A stretch of DNA of 64,000 nucleotides, taken from Rhodospirillales bacterium (GTDB lineage: Bacteria; Pseudomonadota; Alphaproteobacteria; Rhodospirillales; SHVQ01). Position numbers and translations under genes: made by a program. How positions within the stretch are numbered: the stretch's first letter is position 1; every line of letters begins with the position of its first letter. The stretch covers positions 1-64,000 of the forward strand of contig SHVQ01000007.1 in assembly GCA_009694195.1 (NCBI GenBank), in the 5' to 3' direction. Positions 8,273 to 17,726 of this stretch are shown piece by piece. The notes beneath the pieces were generated by a model. The model did no database searches and was not told where the DNA came from. It saw nothing but the letters and a program-made list of their open reading frames with translations.

Positions 8273-9619
8273 CTAGGACAGCTTCAGCGTCGTCAGCCCC
8301 TGGCCGACCGTGTCGACGAACTGGTCGATATCCTTTTCCGTCATCGGCGTCGTGACGGCGCACATTCCGGTCGGTGCGATGATGACGCCGTGGTCGAGCA
8401 GGTATTCGCAAAGCTGGGCCAGGCGTTGGCGCTCGTCCGGCTTCGGATACTGGGACCGGTAGCCGCTGAGCGTGCGCTCGTGCGTGTGGATGCGGAAGAG
8501 CGAGCCGTGTCCGGTCACTTGGGCGTTGGCGCCGGCGGCCTTGATCGCGCGCCGGAGGCCCTGGCGCGCTCGCTCGCCGAGCGCGTTGATGCGGTCGAAC
8601 ACGGGCCGGGTGAGGAGCCGCATGGACTCGGCGCCCGCCGCCATCGTCACCGGGTTCCCGGAGTAGGTGCCGGACTGCGGCACTTTGGTCTTGCCCTTGG
8701 TCGGATCGAATACGCTCATGAATTCGTCGCGCCCGCCGACCGCGCCGATGGGAAAGCCGCCGCCTATGATCTTGGCGAGGCAGGTCAGATCGGGATCGAT
8801 CCCGAATTCGCCTTGGGCGCCGTGATATCCCAGGCGGAAGCACAGCACTTCGTCGCAAATGAGGAGGACCCCGTTGCGCGTGCAGAAGTCGCGCAGAAAA
8901 TCGAGAAACTCTCGGGTCGCCGAGATCATGCCCGCCTTGTTGGCGACGGGGTCGATGAGCACGCACGAGAGGTTGCCCTTCTCGGCCTCGAGAATTTTCT
9001 TGGCGCGCGGAACGTCGTTGAAGGGAAACACGACCACGTCGTCGAGCATGTGCTGGGGCGTGCCCTTGGTATAGGCGATGGACGCGGGTTTGTCCTCGGT
9101 GCCCCAGTTGTCGGGCGTGGGCTCGAGGCTGACCTCGGCGTAGTCGTAGCTGCCGTGAAACGCGCCCTCGCATTTCGCGACCTTGGGCCGGCCGGTATAG
9201 GCGCGCGCGGCCTTGATCGCCCACATCACGCATTCGGTGCCGGAATTCTGAAAGCGGATCTTCTCGATCGAGGGGACGCGCGCGCAGAGGATTTCCGCGA
9301 GCTCGACCTCCTTCTCAGTCGCGAACGAGAACCCGGTGCCGTTCCGCACCTGCTCCATCACCACCTTTTCGATGGCGGGATGCCCGTAGCCGTGGATGGC
9401 CGCGGTGTAATTGTTGTTGAAGTCGATGCGCTCGATTCCGTCCACGTCGACCACGCGGGCGCCGTGCCCGGAGCGGACGTAAATGGGGAACGGCGATGCA
9501 TAGGTGGCCTGCCGGCTCGTTCCGCCCGGCAACACCTTCCGCGCGCGCTCGAAGATCTGGGCCGAGCGCGAGTTGAGCCTGCTCGGGGAAGGCGCGGAGT
9601 CGGGTTTCTTGGGGGCCAT
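8273..9619 (-). CDS. Class III aminotransferase, glutamate-1-semialdehyde aminomutase-like
   Basis: 448 residues, PLP-dependent fold type I. Landmarks in order are RVVDVDGIERIDF, the phosphate-binding region NSGTECVMWAIKAAR, LLICDEVLCFR (the Asp that pairs with the pyridine N) and LAKIIGGGFPIGAVGG, which carries the PLP lysine. The next match is HemL/glutamate-1-semialdehyde 2,1-aminomutase and related omega-aminotransferases. The N-terminal extension and the absence of haem genes argue for a catabolic transaminase. The start ATG 9619 follows aaGGAccc. It lies between the DMT exporter and the lyase on the same strand, with a 46-base gap to the lyase, so an operon is likely. Confidence 0.78.
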   Translation of the reverse strand: MAPKKPDSAPSPSRLNSRSAQIFERARKVLPGGTSRQATYASPFPIYVRSGHGARVVDVDGIERIDFNNNYTAAIHGYGHPAIEKVVMEQVRNGTGFSFATEKEVELAEILCARVPSIEKIRFQNSGTECVMWAIKAARAYTGRPKVAKCEGAFHGSYDYAEVSLEPTPDNWGTEDKPASIAYTKGTPQHMLDDVVVFPFNDVPRAKKILEAEKGNLSCVLIDPVANKAGMISATREFLDFLRDFCTRNGVLLICDEVLCFRLGYHGAQGEFGIDPDLTCLAKIIGGGFPIGAVGGRDEFMSVFDPTKGKTKVPQSGTYSGNPVTMAAGAESMRLLTRPVFDRINALGERARQGLRRAIKAAGANAQVTGHGSLFRIHTHERTLSGYRSQYPKPDERQRLAQLCEYLLDHGVIIAPTGMCAVTTPMTEKDIDQFVDTVGQGLTTLKLS

Positions 9620-9702
9620 TTTTGGGTCCTTGGATGTGAGGTGGCCGTGGAAATGACGTCCGGATTATGCGGGCTTGGGAACCCGCGTACAAGGCCGCCG
9701 GC

Positions 9703-10593
9703 TCAGCGCGAATCGCGCAGGCCTTTGCGCAATGCTTCCCGGTGTAGGACATAGAGCCCGCTGCCGATGACGAAGGCGGCGCCGACGGCCGTGTAGGCAT
9801 CGGGAACGTCGGCCCACATCCAATATCCCAGCACGACGGCCCAGACGACCGACGAGTACTTGAACGGCATGACGACGGACACTTCGCCGAACCGGAACGC
9901 CTGCACGATCAAGTACTCGCTCAAGGCGAGGATCGAGCCGGTGAACACGAGGAGACCCACGTGCTCCGGCGTCGGCATTGTCCAGCCGAACGGTATCGTG
10001 GCGAGGCCGAGGATGCAGACGCCGAGGTTCGAGTGAAAAACGATGGCGACCGAAGTCTCGGTGAACGTCATCTTGCGCGTGAGCACGTCGCGGATGGCGC
10101 AGGCGAAGGCCGACGCGACGGGGAGAACGACCGCGACGTTGAGCGCGGCCTCGGTCGGACGCAGCATGACCACCACGCCGATGAATCCGGCGGTGACGGC
10201 CATCCACCGGCGCCAGCCGACGTTCTCGGCCAGCATCGGCACGGCCAACGCGGTGACGAACAAGGGCCCCGTGAACGTGAGCGTGACGGCGTCGACGAGC
10301 GGCATCACCCGCACGCTCAGGATGAAGAACACCATCGAAACCATGAAGAGGGCCGCCCGGATCGCGTGGGTCCCGATCCGCCGGGTCCGCAGCGCTTGCA
10401 AGCCCCCGGCCCGTGCGACGAACGGCAAGAGCGTGAGAAGGGTGATGAGCGCGCGGAGAAAAATGATCTCGCCAGGCGGATAATGGGGCGCCACCCACTT
10501 GATGGCGGCATCCTGGACCGTCACCACGAACGCCCAGCCCACCATGAAGAGGATGCCCTTCATGGGCTGGGAGCGGGTGGGAAGTGTGCTCAT
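9703..10593 (-). CDS. EamA/DMT-family inner-membrane transporter
   Basis: About 296 residues with two EamA repeats and roughly ten hydrophobic segments, for example ILFMVGWAFVVTVQDAAIKW and ALFMVSMVFFILSV. I took ATG 10593 (MSTLPTRSQPMKGILF); an ATG 21 codons upstream and one 10 codons downstream are possible. These carriers usually export amino acids or metabolites. The position ahead of the aminotransferase and lyase suggests substrate or product export. It is preceded on the same strand by the HD-domain gene, 129 bases away. Confidence 0.8.
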   Translation of the reverse strand: MSTLPTRSQPMKGILFMVGWAFVVTVQDAAIKWVAPHYPPGEIIFLRALITLLTLLPFVARAGGLQALRTRRIGTHAIRAALFMVSMVFFILSVRVMPLVDAVTLTFTGPLFVTALAVPMLAENVGWRRWMAVTAGFIGVVVMLRPTEAALNVAVVLPVASAFACAIRDVLTRKMTFTETSVAIVFHSNLGVCILGLATIPFGWTMPTPEHVGLLVFTGSILALSEYLIVQAFRFGEVSVVMPFKYSSVVWAVVLGYWMWADVPDAYTAVGAAFVIGSGLYVLHREALRKGLRDSR

Positions 10594-10722
10594 GCGTCCA
10601 CCCGGACGGACGGACGAATCGGCTGAGCGCCGGCAAAGAAAGAGCGCCGGCCGCACGGGGTTGCCGCGCGGGCGGCGCTCATGGATGTATCGGATCGCGT
10701 GGGTTGGAGCGCCCGGAAGAGC

Positions 10723-11382
10723 TTATGTCTTCACGAACGCGCCGGCGGTCGTGATGTCGGCCGTGATCGCGGTCATCGGGATCTTGTCGAGATCGACCTT
10801 GGTGTGGGGTCCCCACGGCTCGCGCGCAAAGATGCGGCGGATCATCGGCTCGAAGAACTCGATCGGCATCGTGTCGTACTTGGGATCGAACGCTTCCGCG
10901 TCCCACTTGTCGGTGAATTCCTTCGTCTTTTCGTAGCAGAAGTGATTCTTGAACCGCTCGCGGACGTAGCGATCACGATCGAAGTGATGCCAGAAGAAGT
11001 AGCCCTGGAAGATCGCGTGATGCAGGACCATCCAATGGCACGCCGGCGTCACGTAGGGCTTCAGCATGGTGGCGGCGAATTCGGCATGATTGTCGGGTGC
11101 GAGCTGGTCGCCGACGTCGTGCAGCACGGCGGCAACGACGGTCTCTTCATCGGCGCCGTCGCGATACGCGCGCGTCGCCGTCTGCAGGCAATGCTCGTAG
11201 CGGTCGACCTGTTCGCCCGGAAATCCGTCGTGCATGACGTCCAGGTACTTGAGGACGCGGTCCGCGGTCTCGGCCCGGAACGGCTTCGCGATCTCGCGGC
11301 CGAGCAGATAGTCTTCCCGAGTGCCCTTCGCCATGCTGGTGTAGCTGACGGTTCGAGTGTCTTTCTTCTTGATTTCATTCAT
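10723..11382 (-). CDS. HD-domain protein with MIOX/PhnZ-like metal ligand pattern
   Basis: 219 residues from ATG 11382, which has AATGGAGGA upstream. The visible ligand order is H (RYEHCLQ), HD (VLHDVGD), H (NHAEFAA), H (LHHAIF) and an acidic C-terminal part. That H-HD-H-H/D pattern is shared by myo-inositol oxygenase and the phosphonate oxygenase PhnZ, which bind two irons, and is longer than the one-metal HD phosphohydrolase motif. The C-terminal third (KWDAEAFDPKYDTMPIEFF) looks conserved in this subfamily as I remember it. I therefore favour a di-iron oxygenase over a nucleotide hydrolase, with moderate certainty. It heads the minus-strand operon. Confidence 0.7.
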   Translation of the reverse strand: MNEIKKKDTRTVSYTSMAKGTREDYLLGREIAKPFRAETADRVLKYLDVMHDGFPGEQVDRYEHCLQTATRAYRDGADEETVVAAVLHDVGDQLAPDNHAEFAATMLKPYVTPACHWMVLHHAIFQGYFFWHHFDRDRYVRERFKNHFCYEKTKEFTDKWDAEAFDPKYDTMPIEFFEPMIRRIFAREPWGPHTKVDLDKIPMTAITADITTAGAFVKT

Positions 11383-11472
11383 GGCGTGGGTTCCTCCATT
11401 GACGTGAAATCCGGCAAGAATTCTCCTTGAGGTATAGCCGATCACCGCTTGAATATCCAGCCATTGCCTCTG

Positions 11473-11501
11473 TTGATTGTGCGGCACGGAGGCGCCATAT
11501 T
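11473..11501 (+). promoter_or_regulatory. Candidate sigma-70 promoter for the aminotransferase operon
   Basis: TTGATT (11473-11478) and CATATT (11496-11501) are separated by exactly 17 bases and lie 46 bases before ATG 11548. Four of six positions match in each box compared with the consensus. Confidence 0.4.
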
Positions 11502-11532
11502 CACGGCCCTCAGCCACATTTGCCGGCCGTAA

Positions 11533-12750
<1,218 letters not shown>

Positions 12751-12813
12751 TGCAGGTTGCGGTCGCGGCGGAGGTTCGCTAGGGTTGACCGGAATCCGTC
12801 GAGGGAGCCAGGA

Positions 12814-13629
12814 ATGACAGCCACGGTCGCCATGCCCAAGGCAGCGCGCAACCCATTCGCGACAAAGCCGGTCGATGAAATCCTTGCCTCCGATGAAGAA
12901 GCGGCGCTCCGCATCCAGCTCGCGGCCGCCTATCGGATGTTCGAGCACTACGGGTGGACGAAGCTGACCGTGATCTTCGGCCACATCACGATGCGCGTCC
13001 CCGGGCCCGACCGCCACTTCCTCATCAATCCATACGGGCTCCGCTACGACGAGATCACCGCCTCCAACCTGGTGAAGATCGGCATCGACGGCCATAAGGT
13101 CGAGGACAGCCCTTACGACGTGAATCCTGCCGGGTTTGCCATCCACGGCGCCATCCATGCCGTGGCGCCGGGCGCCCACTGCGTCATGCACACGCATACG
13201 CGCGCCGGCATGGCGGTCGCCGCGCTCGACTGCGGCCTGCTGCCGATCAGCATGGCGTCGATGAGTTTCAACGGCGGCATCGGCTACCACGAGTACGAGG
13301 GCTCGGTCGTCACCGACGACGAGAAGCCGCGGCTCGTGCGCGACCTTGGAAACCACAAGGCGCTGATGCTGAAGAACCACGGCCTGCTGACGGTCGGCGA
13401 GACGATTCCCGAGGCCTTCATTTACCTATGGCGATTGGAATCCTCGTGCCAAGTCCAGCTCGACGCCATGGCGACCGGTGAGAAGCTCACGCTTCCAAAG
13501 CTTGAAGTCACCGAGAAGTCGGCGCGTCAGATGGACATGCTGCCGGAAGGCTCGAACGACATCGGCGTCCTTTCGTTCGCCGCCAACATGCGCCTGATGG
13601 ACAAGATCGACCCCTCATACCGCCATTGA
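12814..13629 (+). CDS. Class II aldolase/adducin family protein
   Basis: 271 residues from ATG 12814, with GGAG/AGGA upstream; a start 19 codons earlier is unsupported. Zinc ligands are visible as HTHTRAG and a later KNHGLL histidine. GHITMRVPG and FLINPYGLRYDEITASNLVKI are the usual N-terminal blocks. Class II aldolases cleave hydroxy-oxo acids or sugar phosphates, or decarboxylate, using Zn2+. This subgroup without a phosphate-specific signature is often called adducin-like and has no assigned substrate. It follows aspB by 63 bases and precedes the M24 gene. Confidence 0.82.
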   Translation: MTATVAMPKAARNPFATKPVDEILASDEEAALRIQLAAAYRMFEHYGWTKLTVIFGHITMRVPGPDRHFLINPYGLRYDEITASNLVKIGIDGHKVEDSPYDVNPAGFAIHGAIHAVAPGAHCVMHTHTRAGMAVAALDCGLLPISMASMSFNGGIGYHEYEGSVVTDDEKPRLVRDLGNHKALMLKNHGLLTVGETIPEAFIYLWRLESSCQVQLDAMATGEKLTLPKLEVTEKSARQMDMLPEGSNDIGVLSFAANMRLMDKIDPSYRH

Positions 13630-13720
13630 TCCCGGCTCCGTTCTCCCGTGTCTCGTTCTACCGACGGGGCCTCTCCTCCTTCGAATTCCTCACTGCAACC
13701 AACCAAGGAAAATTGAGACC

Positions 13721-14899
13721 ATGAGCATCGAAACGCTGTTGAAGAAAGTGAAACTCGGCTCCGAAGCGGCCTTCCCGAAGAAGGAGTTCGACCGTCGCGT
13801 GGGCGCGTTGCAGGCGATCCTGCGGAAGAAGGGTATCGATCTCTTCATGACCAGCGGGGCCGAGAACATCTTCTATCTCTGCGGCCAGCAGACGCCCGGC
13901 TATTACATGTTCCAGTGCCTGTTCGTCCCGGCGAAGGGCACGCCGTTCCTGGTCATGCGCGGGCTCGAGCGGTTCAACGCGCGGGCCAACAGCTACCTGG
14001 AAGACATTCAAGGCTATTCCGATACCGGGCACCCCGCCGCCGCCGTCGTCGACGTCGTGAAAGCCCGCGGCTGGAAAGGGAAGAAGATCGCGGTCGACCG
14101 CAATGCCTGGTTCCTCACTGTAAATATTTACGAGCGGTTGTCGCAAGCGCTCGGAAAGACGCTCGACGGTTCCGACCTGGTAGAATCGCTTCGGCGGGTG
14201 AAGTCGCCGCTGGAGCTCGAGTCCATGAAGCAGTCGGGCATCATCAACGACGCCGGTATGCGCGCCGGCCTCGCGGCCGTCCGCCCGGGCGTCACCGAGA
14301 ACGACGTTGCCGCCGCGACCATGGGCGCCCTCATCGCCGCGGGCTCCGAGTATCTCGGGATGGAGCCGTTCGTCACCTCCGGCCCCCGGTCGGGCCATCC
14401 GCACTCCACGTGGCGCCGCCGCAAGCTGGAAGACGGCGACATGTGCGTCATCGAGACGGCGGGCTGCTACAACCGCTACCACGTGGCGAGCTTCCGCAGC
14501 GTCGCCATCGGCAACGTCCCGCAGAAGTGCCGTGACTGGTACAAGATCTGCCTCGAAGCGCTGGAGACCGGCGTTCGGGCCGTTAAGCCGGGCGTCACCG
14601 CCGCCTACGCCCACGACGCCGTGCAAAAGGTCATCGACCGCCATGGCGTGACCGACAGCTACCGCAAGCGCCTCGGCTACAGCCTCGGCATCTCCTTCGC
14701 GCCGGACTGGGGCGAGGGCAACATCCTGAGCCTGAACGCCGGCGTCAACGTCGAGCTCAAGCCCGGGATGACGTTCCACGTGCCGATCACGCTCCGCGAC
14801 TACGGCAAGTTCACGGTCGCCGTCAGCGAGTCGGTGATCGTGACATCCCGCGGCTGCGAGCAGTTCGGCAAGGTCCCGCGCGACCTCGTTCAGGTCTAA
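13721..14899 (+). CDS. M24-family hydrolase, ectoine hydrolase (DoeA/EutD)/creatinase-like
   Basis: 392 residues with a creatinase N-domain (about 20-165) and a pita-bread C-domain. The C-domain lacks most aminopeptidase metal ligands: the GHG histidine site reads GYSLGIS and the first Glu site reads FHVP. The segment GYSLGISFAPDWGE closely resembles that of ectoine hydrolases as I remember it, and creatinase likewise works without metal on a cyclic C-N bond. I infer hydrolysis of a cyclic or amide nitrogen compound. No DoeB deacetylase is nearby, so ectoine itself is uncertain. ATG 13721 follows a purine run (aaggaaaattgagacc). Confidence 0.72.
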   Translation: MSIETLLKKVKLGSEAAFPKKEFDRRVGALQAILRKKGIDLFMTSGAENIFYLCGQQTPGYYMFQCLFVPAKGTPFLVMRGLERFNARANSYLEDIQGYSDTGHPAAAVVDVVKARGWKGKKIAVDRNAWFLTVNIYERLSQALGKTLDGSDLVESLRRVKSPLELESMKQSGIINDAGMRAGLAAVRPGVTENDVAAATMGALIAAGSEYLGMEPFVTSGPRSGHPHSTWRRRKLEDGDMCVIETAGCYNRYHVASFRSVAIGNVPQKCRDWYKICLEALETGVRAVKPGVTAAYAHDAVQKVIDRHGVTDSYRKRLGYSLGISFAPDWGEGNILSLNAGVNVELKPGMTFHVPITLRDYGKFTVAVSESVIVTSRGCEQFGKVPRDLVQV

Positions 14900-14930
14900 G
14901 CGCTCTCACGTCTGCGGCATCGAGTTCATC

Positions 14931-15470
14931 GTGGCACGGCCGCGGCAGACCCGGAAGGACGGCGGGGTCGATTGGCCCAAAGCCGTCCATCGGGTCCTGC
15001 GCGTGGCTGATATCCGACATATCGCCTTCGTTCCCGATGCTGGATTGAGCCGCCTGATTGATCTCTGCGGCGCCGACCCCGCAATGCGCCTCATTCCGCT
15101 CACGACGGAAGAGGAGGGGATCGGTGTCCTCGCCGGCGCGTGGCTCGGCGGTGAACGGGGCGTGCTCCTGATGCAGAGCAGTGGCGTCGGGAATTGCATC
15201 AACGCCTTCTCTTTGATCGCCACCTGCCGATTTCCGTTTCTCGCGATCGTCACCATGCGGGGCGAGTGGGGCGAGTTCAATCCGTGGCAGGTCCCCATGG
15301 GCCAGAAGGCCGAAGCGGCGCTTAAGCTGGCGGGCGTCGTTCCCTATCGCCCCGAGGATGAAGCGAGCATCGCTCCGACCGTGGACGCCGCGCAGAAATT
15401 CGCACGCGACAGCGACGTGGCAACGGCCGTGCTCGTCTCGCAAGCGTTGATCGGGATGAAGCGATGGTGA
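14931..15470 (+). CDS. ThDP-dependent decarboxylase, PYR (alpha) subunit, sulfopyruvate decarboxylase ComD-like
   Basis: 179 residues from GTG 14931. This is only the pyrimidine-binding domain of a ThDP enzyme. The catalytic glutamate lies in TTEEEGIGVLAG (residues 60-62), and QSSGVGNCINAF is the conserved loop. Split alpha/beta decarboxylases of this size are typical of sulfopyruvate decarboxylase (ComDE), with phosphonopyruvate decarboxylase the fused relative. The stop overlaps the beta-subunit start, so the two are translationally coupled and should form a heteromer. The product would be a C2-substituted aldehyde plus CO2. The true 2-oxo acid is not certain. Confidence 0.75.
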   Translation: MARPRQTRKDGGVDWPKAVHRVLRVADIRHIAFVPDAGLSRLIDLCGADPAMRLIPLTTEEEGIGVLAGAWLGGERGVLLMQSSGVGNCINAFSLIATCRFPFLAIVTMRGEWGEFNPWQVPMGQKAEAALKLAGVVPYRPEDEASIAPTVDAAQKFARDSDVATAVLVSQALIGMKRW

Positions 15471-16075
15471 AGGCCGCACGAACAGGAGCCGACGGGACGC
15501 TCGGCCGCCGAAACGCCGTCCGGGCGTTGCTCAAGGACCGGGGCGATCTGCTGGTCGTGAGCGGACTCGGGTCGCCGACTTGGGACGTGGCCGCGGCGGG
15601 CGACTCAGCGAGTAACTTCTATATGTGGGGCGCCATGGGCAGCGCTGCCACGATTGGCCTCGGGCTCGCGCTGGCGCAGCCGCGGCGGCCCGTCCTCGTG
15701 ATCACGGGGGATGGGGAGCTGATGATGGGCATGGGCGCGCTCGCCACCATCGGCGTCCAAAAGCCCTCGAATTTCGCGCTCGTCGTTCTCGACAACGAGC
15801 GCTACGGCGAGACCGGCATGCAGATGAGCCACACGGCCCACGGCATCGACCTCGCCGTCATAGCGCGCGGGAGCGGGTTCAGGACGGCGCTCACCATCGG
15901 TACGATGGCCGGCGTGACGTCGCTCGCACGCGTGCTTCATCGGAAGGTGGGCCCCGTGTTCGCCGCGATCAAGGTGCTCGCAGGGGAGGACGCGCGCGTC
16001 CTTCCCCCGCGGGACGGCGTGTTCCTCAAGAACCGGTTCCGCGAAGCGATCTTGCGGAAGGCCGACAGTCGATGA
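15464..16075 (+). CDS. ThDP-dependent decarboxylase, PP (beta) subunit, ComE-like
   Basis: 203 residues. The ThDP/Mg2+ diphosphate motif runs from GDGELMMGMG (82-91) to DNERYG (110-115), with Asn111 as the metal ligand. MWGAMGSAATIGLGLAL is the usual start of this domain. ATG 15464 lies inside the alpha-subunit stop region (ATGGTGA), a seven-base overlap that indicates coupled translation. Together with the alpha subunit it forms one active site. It follows an aminotransferase and an aldolase in the same run, consistent with decarboxylation of a 2-oxo acid. Confidence 0.78.
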   Translation: MVKAARTGADGTLGRRNAVRALLKDRGDLLVVSGLGSPTWDVAAAGDSASNFYMWGAMGSAATIGLGLALAQPRRPVLVITGDGELMMGMGALATIGVQKPSNFALVVLDNERYGETGMQMSHTAHGIDLAVIARGSGFRTALTIGTMAGVTSLARVLHRKVGPVFAAIKVLAGEDARVLPPRDGVFLKNRFREAILRKADSR

Positions 16076-16145
16076 CGACCGCATGCCAAACCGGTTTCGA
16101 TCTGCTACAGTTGGAAACGGATCTTTGAACCTTCGAGAGTGTGCG

Positions 16146-16628
16146 TTGTCCGCCCACGACTTTGAATTCACCGGCATCGACGGAAAGCCGGCCCCCATGT
16201 CCGCCTTCAAAGGCAAGGCGGTTCTCGTCGTCAACACGGCGTCCGAATGTGGGTTCACGCCCCAATACGCCGATCTCGAAGCGTTGTGGCAGCGTTATCG
16301 CGACCGGGGGCTCGTCGTGCTCGGAATCCCGTCCAACGATTTTGGCGAGCAGGAGCCGGGCAGCGAGACCAAGATCAAGACGTTCTGCGAAGGTCGGTTC
16401 AACGTCGATTTCCCCATGACCTCGAAACAGAAGGTCGTCGGCGGTCAGGCGCACCCGTTTTTTCAGTGGATCGTGAAAGAGCTGGGCGAGGGGGCGGCGC
16501 CGCAGTGGAACTTCCACAAATACTTGATCGACCCGGACGGAGCCATCGCCGGGCTGTGGCCATCGCGGGTGAATCCGCTCGACGCCGACATCACGAAGAC
16601 GATCGAATCGTTGCTGGGCAAGGGATGA
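16146..16628 (+). CDS. Glutathione peroxidase family thiol peroxidase
   Basis: 160 residues if translation starts at TTG 16146 (MSAHDFEFTGIDG), which matches the usual family N-terminus; ATG 16083 would add 21 unlikely residues. The peroxidatic cysteine is in NTASECGFTPQY, and the WNFHKYL block supplies the conserved Trp and Asn. A cysteine rather than selenocysteine is present. It reduces hydroperoxides in the cytoplasm with thioredoxin or glutathione. It lies between the ThDP decarboxylase and a flavin reductase and may protect oxygen-sensitive chemistry in this run. Confidence 0.88.
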   Translation: MSAHDFEFTGIDGKPAPMSAFKGKAVLVVNTASECGFTPQYADLEALWQRYRDRGLVVLGIPSNDFGEQEPGSETKIKTFCEGRFNVDFPMTSKQKVVGGQAHPFFQWIVKELGEGAAPQWNFHKYLIDPDGAIAGLWPSRVNPLDADITKTIESLLGKG

Positions 16629-16638
16629 GCGTCCTCCC

Positions 16639-17403
16639 GTGCAGTTGACGATCGCATCGCCAGTCGTCCGGAAACACCGCTACAAGGTAACGCGCATCGT
16701 CGATGCCACGCACGATGTCCGCCGGGTCTGGATGGAATCGGTGGGCCGGACGGCATTCAATTTCGAAGCGGGCCAGTTCGCGAGCGTGACGTTCGGAACC
16801 TTGCCGCCGCGGGATTATTCGATGGCGAGTCGTCTCGACGAGCCGCTGCTCGAGTTCCACATCCGCCACGTCGGCCGCGATGGAGCCAGCGCGTACGTCG
16901 CGCGGGCGCTCAAGCCGGGCGACGACGTGGAGGTCGAGGGCCCGTTCGGAGACGCGTGGCTCCGCCGCGATCACAAAGGGCCGATGATCGCGATCGCCGG
17001 CGGCTCCGGCCTCGCGCCGATCAAATCCATCGTCGAGACCGCGCTTGCGCTCGGCATGGGTCAAGAGGTGCGGCTCTATTTCGGGGTTCGCGACGAACCG
17101 GACCTCTATCTGGAAGACCATTTCGCCGCCCTTTCCGAACGCCACGCCAACTTTCGCTTCGTGCCCGTGCTGTCCCACGCGAAAGGGCGGACCCGGCGCT
17201 GCACCGGCCTGGTCGGCGAGGTCGTGGCCGGCGACTTGGGCGACGTGCGCGGCCATAAGGCCTACCTCGCGGGGCCGCCGCCGATGGTCGAGGCGGCGAC
17301 CGCGATGCTGAAGGCCAAGGGCCTTCGCGACGAAGACCTGCACGCCGACCCGTTCTATACGGAAGCCGAGATGGTCGCACGCGGCCGAGCGCCCAGGTCG
17401 TAA
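16639..17403 (+). CDS. FAD/NAD-binding ferredoxin-reductase-like protein
   Basis: 254 residues from GTG 16639, eleven bases after the peroxidase stop. The FAD-binding RDYSMAS motif (the RxYS motif) lies around residues 54-60. The NAD(P)H domain starts IAGGSGLAPIKSIVE and ends in LAGPPPMVEAAT. The protein has no plant-type [2Fe-2S] domain, so it is the reductase half of phenol-hydroxylase or CDP-6-deoxy-glucose-reductase type electron chains. It would pass electrons from NAD(P)H to a separate iron-sulfur protein or oxygenase. No such partner is adjacent; the TauD and HD oxygenase candidates do not normally need one. Confidence 0.82.
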   Translation: MQLTIASPVVRKHRYKVTRIVDATHDVRRVWMESVGRTAFNFEAGQFASVTFGTLPPRDYSMASRLDEPLLEFHIRHVGRDGASAYVARALKPGDDVEVEGPFGDAWLRRDHKGPMIAIAGGSGLAPIKSIVETALALGMGQEVRLYFGVRDEPDLYLEDHFAALSERHANFRFVPVLSHAKGRTRRCTGLVGEVVAGDLGDVRGHKAYLAGPPPMVEAATAMLKAKGLRDEDLHADPFYTEAEMVARGRAPRS

Positions 17404-17442
17404 GGACTCGAAGCCGAGAAAGCTCTAACGACCTTGACTTCG

Positions 17443-17461
17443 TATTTGCTAATAGCAAATA
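17443..17461. promoter_or_regulatory. Perfect inverted repeat, likely operator of the RelE/Xre module
   Basis: TATTTGCT (17443-17450) and AGCAAATA (17454-17461) are perfect 8-base arms around AAT. The element ends seven bases before the toxin GTG and lies just after TTGACT (17434-17439), a -35-like hexamer. Position and symmetry fit autorepression by the downstream helix-turn-helix antitoxin. Confidence 0.6.
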
Positions 17462-17468
17462 TTAGGCC

Positions 17469-17726
17469 GTGGACCTAGTCGTTGAACACGAAGCGGCCAA
17501 AGTGCTGGCGAGGATGCAGCCCAAAATCGCGAGCGCGATCATTCGGACGCTCCGATCGGTCGCGGTGGCGCCTTTCGCTCCTCATCGAAACGTTAAGCGG
17601 CTGAGGGGCGACAAGGATTACTTTCGTCTCCGCCGCGGTGATTGGCGCGTCTTGTATCGTGTCGATCAGACGGCCGGACAGGTGATCGTTGAAGCCGTTG
17701 TGACAAGAGGAGACGCATACCGATGA
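17469..17726 (+). CDS. RelE/ParE-type toxin
   Basis: 85 residues from GTG 17469. The compact fold shows a helical first half (EHEAAKVLARM) and the RelE-type strand FRLRRGDWRVLYRVD, followed by IVEAVVTRGDAYR. Basic residues in the strand region are those that usually contact mRNA on the ribosome. The stop shares ATGA with the start of the antitoxin gene, the toxin-first order seen in higBA-like modules. It probably cleaves mRNA when the antitoxin is degraded. No strong ribosome site is visible, which fits low expression. Confidence 0.85.
   Translation: MDLVVEHEAAKVLARMQPKIASAIIRTLRSVAVAPFAPHRNVKRLRGDKDYFRLRRGDWRVLYRVDQTAGQVIVEAVVTRGDAYR

Noticed and set aside
13721-14899. Calling an ectoine degradation operon
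   Set aside because: No DoeB deacetylase, DoeC dehydrogenase or Asn/Lrp-type regulator of the known operon is visible. Only the M24 protein resembles the pathway.
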